Assembly: GCA_025362705.1 (NCBI GenBank)
Contig: JANYFH010000046.1
Location: 1 to 13,760, forward strand
Reading direction: 5' to 3'
From: Betaproteobacteria bacterium
GTDB taxonomy: Bacteria > Pseudomonadota > Gammaproteobacteria > Burkholderiales > Usitatibacteraceae
DNA: 13,760 nucleotides
The notes beneath the pieces were generated by a model. That model searched no databases. It was given only the letters and a program-made list of their open reading frames with translations, and was not told the DNA's origin. A program made the position numbers and the translations under genes. Positions 6,340 through 11,788 of this stretch are shown piece after piece (position 1 is the first letter of the stretch; every line of letters begins with the position of its first letter).

Positions 6340-7282
6340 CTTGCCGAATTCCTTGCTTGTTCCAACGCAATGCCGGAAGCATTGGTCCATTCCATGCCGG
6401 GACGTCCATGCCAGTAGCCGTTGCAGGCGATGTCCGGTGCCCACGGCGCGATGCTTGCCTTTGTGTCGGGATCGCACAATGTGCCCTGCGCGATTGCGTG
6501 AAACTGGGCCACGACTTCGGCCGTGTCTCTCGATTGCGGGCTGATGCGCACATGTGTGACGCCCATCTCAATCATGTTGACAACTTCGTCGATCAAGTTG
6601 TAAACCCGCGCAGACTGCGTCTGCAAACCATTCATCACCAGGAACGTATTGCCATCCTGCGTCGACACCGTGAGTCCATCCGGATGTTCGATGCAGCGAA
6701 ATCCACAGTCATCCTTGGACAGATTGTGATAGCGCGCGGTGAAACAGCGTGCCGACACGGCAAGCGGCCATAGGCTAACACTTCAGTCTGCATGTTGAGG
6801 TCGCCATCACGCAGCACTTCATTCAGTCCGGCCTGACTGAGTTCAATCGGCATGACCCAGCGCCATGCGCCCAGTCCGCGAAAGAACTCCAGCGACTTGC
6901 GGCTGTAGATATTGAGGTACGTACCGGCAATAAAGGAAACTTTGCCTGCCAGTAAATACACCGCGCCCAGATCATTTGCCTCAACAAGAAATTCGCCGTT
7001 GGAAGTGATTTTTCGGAGCGTACGCAAATCTGATTCCGATTCAATCAGCTCGCACGTTGACAACACCACTTCCTTGCCACTGTCCGTCAGCTTTTTGGCG
7101 ATATGAAGCCAATCAGCCATACGCATTTCGAAGCGTTTACTGCACACGGTTTCGCCGAGATACACGCTATCGACCGGCAACGACGCAACCTCTTCGTAAA
7201 ACGCGAGCGCTTTGTCGCGCGGCCAGTAATAGAGCAACGGCCCTAGCGAAATGCGCACAGGCAAGGTTCTGGCGGCCATCAT
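6336..7282 (-). pseudogene. ubiV: ubiV, Fe-S U32-family protein of O2-independent ubiquinone hydroxylation, frameshifted
   Basis: UbiV partners UbiU in a 4Fe-4S heterodimer needed for anaerobic ubiquinone ring hydroxylation. Here it lies in two frames. The first, from ATG 7282, reads ISLGPLLYYWPRDKALAFYE, then YLGETVCSKR with the first cluster Cys, and ends its homology at EVLAYGRLP (codon CCG at 6758-6760). The second resumes at TCG 6753-6755 as SARCFTARYHNLSKDDC, then GFRC with the other three cluster Cys, and runs to the stop at 6336. Intact UbiV proteins read LPLAYSARCF; three residues (LAY) are replaced by two bases, as expected from a 7-base deletion. The first frame then continues out of homology to a stop at 6635. 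Both parts are otherwise well conserved, so the lesion is recent or a sequencing/assembly error. The start ATG overlaps the ubiU stop, and the stop overlaps the ubiT start. Confidence 0.82.
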
Positions 7283-8379
7283 TTCCACGTCCGGTGATAG
7301 GCACCCAGTGTGCATTGATGGCCCTCGGCTACGCGCGACAGCGCAGCCTGCCAGTCGGGGCGCACCGCATATTCTTCAGGCTTGGACGCACACGCATTGA
7401 TCGCATCGCGCCAAACACGCGTGACCAATGCTACATAAGAAGGGCTGCGCTGACGACCCTCAATCTTGATCGCCTTCACACCGATGGCCTGCAGTTTCGG
7501 CAGCAATTCGAGCGTATTCAAACTGGTTGGCTCCTCAAACGCATAGTAGATGTCGTCATTAACCTTGAAGCGACCGCGGCAAAGCGTCGGATAACCGGGA
7601 TGCTCATCGGCGCTGAAGCGGTCGATCAGCACGCCACCCAGACGCGAATCGAGTACCTCGGGAACCACGGACTTTTTCTCCCAGCGAACCGCCTTTGCCG
7701 GCGAGCAACCGCCGTGCGTGTTCGGCGATTCACCCGTCGCATACGACGACAGCGCGCAACGACCTTCCACCATGATGGATAGACTGCCGAAACCAAATGC
7801 CTCAATTTCGACCGGCGTGTGATTGATGACCTGCGCGATCTGTTGAATCGACAACACACGCGGCAGCACTGCACGCGTGATACCAAATCGCTCATAGACA
7901 AAATTGATGGCTTCGTAATTGGTCGCCGACCCCTGCACTGAAAGATGCAAACGCAATTGCGGATATTTTTTCGACGCATAATCCATCAACCCCATATCCG
8001 CGACAATGATCGCGTCCACACCGTAGTCGACAGCAATATCGACCGCGCGTTGCCATTTTTCCCAGGTCGCCGGTTGCGGATAAGTGTTGAGCGCCATCAG
8101 CACCCGTACATTATGTGAGTGCGCATAGCGAATACCCTCACGCATGGATTTTTCGTCGAAATTGAGACCCGCAAAATTGCGCGCATTGGTTTCATCGCGA
8201 ATGCCCATGTAAACATCATCGGCACCGTTGTCGACGGCGGCGGTGAGCGCTGGCAGTGAACCCGCCGGGCACACCAGCTTCATTCCGGCTGTGCGATCCG
8301 TGCTGGCATCGGTTCCGCAGCGGCTCAATGCCTGAGCCGAAATTTCTACAGCCGTTGTGCTTTGCAGCGAGAGTGTCAT
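7279..8379 (-). CDS. ubiU: UbiU, U32-family Fe-S protein of O2-independent ubiquinone synthesis
   Basis: UbiU and UbiV form the Fe-S pair that lets ubiquinone be made without oxygen. The product aligns along its length with E. coli UbiU (YhbU): KLVCPAGSLPALTAAVDNGA, DETNARNFAGLNF, VQGSATNYEAINF, RAVLPRVLSIQQ, EEPTSLNTLELLP, KIEGRQRSPSYV and a closing TLGAYHRTWK. Three cluster cysteines are present (Cys208 in EGRC, Cys225 in HGGCSP, Cys267 in YPTLCRGR). The fourth, expected in GSLC, is Ser201 (codon TCC at 7777-7779). Two starts are possible: ATG 8379 gives 366 residues and places the gene well behind the box at 8457-8470; ATG 8283 gives 334 residues starting MKLVCPAG as in E. coli. The 32 extra residues show no conserved feature, so 8283 may be the real start. 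Its stop overlaps the ubiV start, forming ubiUVT. Confidence 0.92.
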   Translation of the reverse strand: MTLSLQSTTAVEISAQALSRCGTDASTDRTAGMKLVCPAGSLPALTAAVDNGADDVYMGIRDETNARNFAGLNFDEKSMREGIRYAHSHNVRVLMALNTYPQPATWEKWQRAVDIAVDYGVDAIIVADMGLMDYASKKYPQLRLHLSVQGSATNYEAINFVYERFGITRAVLPRVLSIQQIAQVINHTPVEIEAFGFGSLSIMVEGRCALSSYATGESPNTHGGCSPAKAVRWEKKSVVPEVLDSRLGGVLIDRFSADEHPGYPTLCRGRFKVNDDIYYAFEEPTSLNTLELLPKLQAIGVKAIKIEGRQRSPSYVALVTRVWRDAINACASKPEEYAVRPDWQAALSRVAEGHQCTLGAYHRTWK

Positions 8380-8429
8380 ATTTTTTTCTGGGAATTCATG
8401 GCGGTACCATTCTTGTGAATGACCAACGC

Positions 8430-8435
8430 ATTTTG
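8430..8435 (-). promoter_or_regulatory. Candidate -10 of the ubiUVT promoter
   Basis: CAAAAT on the minus strand matches TATAAT at 4 of 6 positions. It sits where the FNR-like box centred at 8463.5 would place a -10, predicting a transcript start near 8422. The leader to ATG 8379 would be about 43 bases, or about 139 bases to ATG 8283. Confidence 0.33.
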
Positions 8436-8456
8436 AGCGCCGCTTTGTGCGCAGGC

Positions 8457-8470
8457 ATGATCCAGATCAG
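8457..8470 (-). promoter_or_regulatory. FNR-like box before ubiUVT
   Basis: The minus strand reads CTGATCTGGATCAT. The inner core TGAT-N4-ATCA is perfect; the two outermost bases differ from TTGAT-N4-ATCAA. It lies between the nrdG stop (8518) and ubiU, giving ubiUVT a promoter of its own. Anr/FNR-type control of ubiUVT is established in other proteobacteria, which supports the call. Confidence 0.55.
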
Positions 8471-8517
8471 ACAACAGCGAAAAATTTCGACAATCGAACC
8501 GCGATAGCGCAATGGAA

Positions 8518-9261
8518 TCAGTTTGCGCTGCGCAAAATGAAAGTCGGGAACTGCCCTCGCAGGTGATCAACATCTTGGTGCACGAGCGGGGCCGGTCGTG
8601 AATCCAGCAGCTCATCCACACAGCCGTCGGGCCGGAATTCTTGCAGCGCGAAAGTATTCACTCCTTGCCAACGCAGCGACAGCGCCATCGCTATTAGTTT
8701 TTCCGGCGAAAGCAAAGCCGGGTGATGTGTGGTTCTAACTTCATGTGCGACACCTGACATCAGCAAATAATCGAGGCTCCTCCGCGCATTCTCACCACTG
8801 GTTCGTACGCCCGTCGTCTCGGCGTAATCCGCGAATGGCGCCTTCGCATCAAAGCCCACCCAATCGAGCTTCGGTAGTAATGCGCGCAGTCGATCAGGGT
8901 AAGCACCCGCTGTATGCAATCCCACTTTGAATCCGCGTTCGCGTACCTCGTCGATCGCGTCGCCAAGATGACGATCGACTGTCGGCTCACCACCACAGAA
9001 CACGACCGCATCGAGCAATCCCTGGCGGTGATCGAGAAATTCAAGCACTGTCTGCCACGACATTGCGGGGGCCGCCAGGCGCGCCTGCAATTCGGGGTTG
9101 TGGCAATAACGACAGCGCCAGGGGCAGCCCTGCACAAACACCACCGCCGCGAGATGGCCGGGAAAATCGGTCGTGGAGAGGCGCGTCAGGCCGGCGACGC
9201 GCAGCGTCGATAACTTCTCAGGCACGTGCAGTTTTTTCCGCAACGAAATACTGGCGCTCAT
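8518..9261 (-). CDS. nrdG: NrdG, radical-SAM activase of anaerobic ribonucleotide reductase
   Basis: NrdG uses a [4Fe-4S] cluster and S-adenosylmethionine to make the glycyl radical on class III ribonucleotide reductase. The 247-residue protein has the radical-SAM motif GCPWRCRYCHNP (Cys46, Cys50, Cys53; C-x3-C-x2-C) and the SAM-contacting VVFCGGEPT at about 87-94. GLTRLSTTDFPG before the cluster is also typical of this subfamily. ATG 9261 is supported by AAAGG 8 bases upstream; a GTG at 9225 is possible but has no ribosome-binding site. The start lies inside the glycyl-radical ORF (44-base overlap), so the two are translationally linked. It is longer than E. coli NrdG and resembles the longer activases that accompany proteobacterial enzymes of this type. 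ubiU follows after 138 bases. Confidence 0.93.
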   Translation of the reverse strand: MSASISLRKKLHVPEKLSTLRVAGLTRLSTTDFPGHLAAVVFVQGCPWRCRYCHNPELQARLAAPAMSWQTVLEFLDHRQGLLDAVVFCGGEPTVDRHLGDAIDEVRERGFKVGLHTAGAYPDRLRALLPKLDWVGFDAKAPFADYAETTGVRTSGENARRSLDYLLMSGVAHEVRTTHHPALLSPEKLIAMALSLRWQGVNTFALQEFRPDGCVDELLDSRPAPLVHQDVDHLRGQFPTFILRSAN

Positions 9262-9406
9262 AAAATTCGCCTTTCTTGCCGACGTTGAAAGACGACACTG
9301 GTCGGTGATAGCCCATCACACGCGTCCAGATTTCGCAGGGCTGGCGCTCGTCATTTGATAACAGCGGGTGGCTATTTGCCGGGGAACATTGCGGACGTGC
9401 AGTCAT
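9218..9406 (-). CDS. Separate glycyl-radical subunit of anaerobic ribonucleotide reductase (NrdD C-terminal piece)
   Basis: A 62-residue ORF whose second half, TRVMGYHRPVSSFNVGKKGE, matches the glycyl-radical segment that ends class III ribonucleotide reductases (E. coli NrdD: RVCGYLGSPDARPFNAGKQE). Gly32, in RVMGYH, corresponds to the radical glycine. The large NrdD ORF upstream lacks this segment altogether. The ORF starts ATG 9406 in a 4-base ATGA overlap with the large ORF's stop and runs into the start of nrdG (overlap 44 bases). The junction looks like translational coupling rather than decay. Residues 1-22 carry no recognised domain; Cys7 and Cys24 are present. The inferred role is to dock on NrdD and carry the radical made by NrdG, comparable in principle to the GrcA/YfiD spare glycyl-radical domain of pyruvate formate-lyase. 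A programmed or accidental frameshift joining the two remains possible. Confidence 0.85.
   Translation of the reverse strand: MTARPQCSPANSHPLLSNDERQPCEIWTRVMGYHRPVSSFNVGKKGEFYERQYFVAEKTARA
9270..9274 (-). promoter_or_regulatory. Ribosome-binding site of nrdG inside the glycyl-radical ORF
   Basis: On the minus strand AAAGG is followed by 8 bases and the ATG at 9261. It falls within the Lys-Lys-Gly codons of the FNVGKKGEF motif of the preceding small ORF. One sequence therefore serves as protein code and as a translation signal, and it supports 9261 over later starts. Confidence 0.5.
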
Positions 9407-11478
9407 GCGATTTCTCCTTCGGGTTGGGGTTGAACATCATTTGCAGAGGCGCGTTTCTTCGCGATAAGAACGTCGTCACACTTCGGGCAGAACGCATGCT
9501 CGCCCGCGAGATAGCCGTGGTTCGGACAAATCGAGAATGCGGGTGTCACGGTGATATACGGCAGATGAAAACGCGTGAACGCACGCTTCACCAGTTCGCG
9601 ACATGCAACCGACGTGGACACGCGTTCACCGAGATAAAGATGCAGCACCGTGCCGCCGGTGTATTTGCGTTGCAGCGGGTCCTGGCGTTCAAGCGCCTCG
9701 AACGGATCATCGGTAAAGCCCACCGGCAATTGCGATGAATTGGTGTAGTAAGGCATCTGAGGCGTGCCAGCTTGCAGTATGTCGGGATAACGCTTTTTGT
9801 CTTCTTTGGCGAAACGGTAAGTGGTACCCTCGGCCGGTGTCGCTTCGAGGTTGTAGAGGTGCCCGGTCTCTTCCTGAAACACGACGATGCGGGCACGGAT
9901 GTGATCGAGCAAGCGCAACGCAAATTCGTGTCCCCACGCTGTCGTGATGTCTTCGGCATCGTCGGTAAAGTTGCGAATCATTTCGTTGATGCCATTGACA
10001 CCGATGGTCGCGAAATGATTTCGCAACGTGCCCAGGTAACGGCGCGTGTATGGGAACAGTCCCGCGTCAATGTGTCCCTGAATGACTTTGCGTTTTATTT
10101 CGAGGCTGGTTTTCGCCAACTCCATCAACGCGTCGATGCGTTGGAACAGCGCCACCTCATCGCCCGAATACAAGTAGCCGAGGCGCGCGCAGTTCAGCGT
10201 AACTACGCCCAACGAGCCGGTCTGCTCAGCCGAGCCGAACAATCCATTGCCGCGCTTCAACAACTCACGCAAATCAAGCTGCAAGCGGCAGCACATCGAA
10301 CGGATCATGTTGGGCTTCAATTCGGAATTGAGAAAATTCTGAAAATACGGCAGGCCGTATTTCGCAGTCATCTCAAACAGAAGCTCGGTATTCGGGTGGT
10401 GCCAATCGAAATCTGGTGTGATGTTGTAAGTCGGAATCGGGAACGTAAAGACACGACCTTTCGCGTCACCTTCCATCATCACCTCGATGTAGGCGCGGTT
10501 GATAACATCCATTTCGACTTGCAGATCGCCATAGCTGAAGGGCATTTCTTCGCCGCCGATGTAAGGAATCTGCTCACGCAGATCTTCTGGGCAGGTCCAG
10601 TCGAAGGTCAGGTTCGTGAACGGTGTTTGCGTACCCCAGCGCGACGGAACATTCAGGTTGTAGATGAGTTCCTGAATCGATTGTTTGACCTCGCGATAGG
10701 AGAGCTTGTCCTTGCGAATGAATGGTGCCATGTAGGTGTCGAAGGAACTGAACGCCTGCGCGCCAGCCCATTCGTTTTGCAGCGTGCCGAGAAAGTTCAC
10801 GATCTGGCCGACCGCGCTGGATAGATGTTTCGGTGGCTTGGCTTCGGTTTTTCCCGGCACACCGTTGAGTCCCTCGTTCAGAAAAGTCCGCAGCGACCAG
10901 CCCGCGCAATAACCCGCCAGCATATCGAGATCGTGAATATGAAAATCGGCGACGCGATGCGCTTCGCCAACTTCTGGCGGATACACATGCGTCAACCAAT
11001 AGTTGGCGATGACTTTGCCCGAGACGTTGAGAATCAAGCCACCCAGCGAATAGCCCTGGTTGGCATTCGCGTTCACACGCCAGTCAAGCTGCTGCAAATA
11101 TTCATTGACTGAGGTGCCGACATCAACAAAACACTCGCGATCGTTGCGCAGTTTGCGATGTTGTTCCCGGTACACGATGTAAGCACGGGCTGTCGTGAAG
11201 AAGCCTTGCTCAGCCAGTTGACGTTCGACGATGTCCTGAATGTTTTCGACGCTTGCACTGGTGTTCGCATAACGCTCACTCAACGCGCGCGTCACGTAAC
11301 CTGCGATTTCATTGGCTTCGCCTTGGCCGAATTCTCCGGTCGCCTGTCCCGCTTTGAAAATGGCGTGCATTATTTTTCGCGAATCGAACGGCACCGAAGC
11401 GCCACTGCGCTTGTTCACGCGCAGCAAGACAAAGTCTGCGGGATCTTTTTTTTCTGCGTGATTTACATTGACGACCAT
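9403..11478 (-). CDS. nrdD: Anaerobic (class III) ribonucleoside-triphosphate reductase, large chain without glycyl-radical segment
   Basis: NrdD reduces ribonucleoside triphosphates to deoxynucleotides without oxygen. In the 691-residue product, an ATP-cone regulatory domain fills about residues 15-110 (VNKRSGASVPFDSRKIMHAI ... TTARAYIVYREQHRKLR). The barrel follows, with HIHDLDMLAGYCAGWSLR, FPIPTYNITPDFDW, and SMCCRLQLDLRE around 395-403, including the active-site Cys pair. Further class III signatures are NGINEMIRNF and ETGHLYNLEATPAEGTTYRF. A zinc-type motif ends the chain: Cys651, His654, Cys664, Cys667 (CPNH...CPKC). After it only a polar tail remains; the usual glycyl-radical motif is missing and lies in the next ORF, overlapped by ATGA. 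ATG 11478 is chosen because the 15 codons back to ATG 11523 (MWWILCPL...) look non-coding and overlap candidate operator sequence; 11523 also lacks a ribosome-binding site. The gene heads nrdD-radical subunit-nrdG. Confidence 0.94.
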   Translation of the reverse strand: MVVNVNHAEKKDPADFVLLRVNKRSGASVPFDSRKIMHAIFKAGQATGEFGQGEANEIAGYVTRALSERYANTSASVENIQDIVERQLAEQGFFTTARAYIVYREQHRKLRNDRECFVDVGTSVNEYLQQLDWRVNANANQGYSLGGLILNVSGKVIANYWLTHVYPPEVGEAHRVADFHIHDLDMLAGYCAGWSLRTFLNEGLNGVPGKTEAKPPKHLSSAVGQIVNFLGTLQNEWAGAQAFSSFDTYMAPFIRKDKLSYREVKQSIQELIYNLNVPSRWGTQTPFTNLTFDWTCPEDLREQIPYIGGEEMPFSYGDLQVEMDVINRAYIEVMMEGDAKGRVFTFPIPTYNITPDFDWHHPNTELLFEMTAKYGLPYFQNFLNSELKPNMIRSMCCRLQLDLRELLKRGNGLFGSAEQTGSLGVVTLNCARLGYLYSGDEVALFQRIDALMELAKTSLEIKRKVIQGHIDAGLFPYTRRYLGTLRNHFATIGVNGINEMIRNFTDDAEDITTAWGHEFALRLLDHIRARIVVFQEETGHLYNLEATPAEGTTYRFAKEDKKRYPDILQAGTPQMPYYTNSSQLPVGFTDDPFEALERQDPLQRKYTGGTVLHLYLGERVSTSVACRELVKRAFTRFHLPYITVTPAFSICPNHGYLAGEHAFCPKCDDVLIAKKRASANDVQPQPEGEIA

Positions 11479-11505
11479 GCCTGCCCCATCCGTGGTGGTG
11501 AGCGG

Positions 11506-11528
11506 ACACAATATCCACCACATAGTGT
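11506..11528 (-). promoter_or_regulatory. Possible NrdR-like half-sites before nrdD
   Basis: The plus strand reads ACACAATAT (11506-11514) and CATAGTGT (11521-11528). These match the left and right halves of the NrdR box (roughly ACACWATATATWGTGT) but are set 6 bases apart instead of forming one 16-base box. NrdR commonly represses ribonucleotide reductase genes, so the location is apt. The spacing is wrong for a standard box, so this is only a candidate. Confidence 0.25.
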
Positions 11529-11572
11529 GGCGTCAACGAGCTGGGAGGCAAACAGCCAAGTATTTCAACAAG

Positions 11573-11590
11573 GCATGATTTAGATCATGC
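11573..11590 (-). promoter_or_regulatory. FNR/CRP-family palindrome upstream of nrdD
   Basis: GCATGATTTAGATCATGC is a perfect inverted repeat (7 bases, 4-base centre, 7 bases). Its core TGAT-N4-ATCA is that of an FNR box, but the flanking base is A/T-swapped (ATGAT...ATCAT rather than TTGAT...ATCAA). It lies 95 bases upstream of the nrdD ATG. A site at -41.5 would put the transcript start near 11540. I see no good -10 there, so its exact role (FNR, a Dnr-type paralogue or another family member) is open. Confidence 0.5.
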
Positions 11591-11788
11591 AAATGCGCAG
11601 GTTCGGCATGAAGTGATGGTTCTTGCGGGACTCAACCGATCCACATCTTATGGAGTTTCAACTTAATTTTGACGCCCGCCGGCGCTGCGCAGAAATGGAG
11701 GGGCTGTTTCGTTAACCAGCTCTGGCGCGATCACGAGAACATTTTCGACATGCCATCCTCACCAGTGATAGCGCTCTACCTGTTTGCG

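Larger units (their letters stand above)
11479..11788. other. Intergenic region between acs and nrdD
   Basis: This 310-base stretch holds the nrdD control region: an 18-base palindrome at 11573-11590 and NrdR-like half-sites at 11506-11528, both described separately. Nearer acs I see no protein-coding ORF with a ribosome-binding site, no tRNA, and no hairpin with a T-run that would clearly end the acs transcript. The GC-rich CGCCGGCG (about 11677-11684) is too short to call a terminator. Read-through from acs into nrdD is therefore possible. Confidence 0.5.

Noticed and set aside
6635..7315. Two halves of ubiV taken as two separate genes
   Set aside because: The homology is contiguous across the frame change and splits between fixed residues of a single conserved motif, so one broken gene is the simpler reading. 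The extension to 7315 also overlaps ubiU.
8522..8536. Palindrome TTTGCGCTGCGCAAA at the end of nrdG
   Set aside because: It is inside the last codons of nrdG, has almost no loop and no T-run; it may be chance or a binding site, but nothing supports a call.
9772..10824. 350-codon plus-strand ORF
   Set aside because: It lies entirely antisense to nrdD, whose product has unmistakable class III reductase motifs; the antisense product shows no family feature and has no ribosome-binding site.
11479..11523. Upstream ATG for nrdD at 11523
   Set aside because: The added residues MWWILCPL... are unlike NrdD N-termini, no ribosome-binding site precedes them, and they would cover the candidate operator half-sites.
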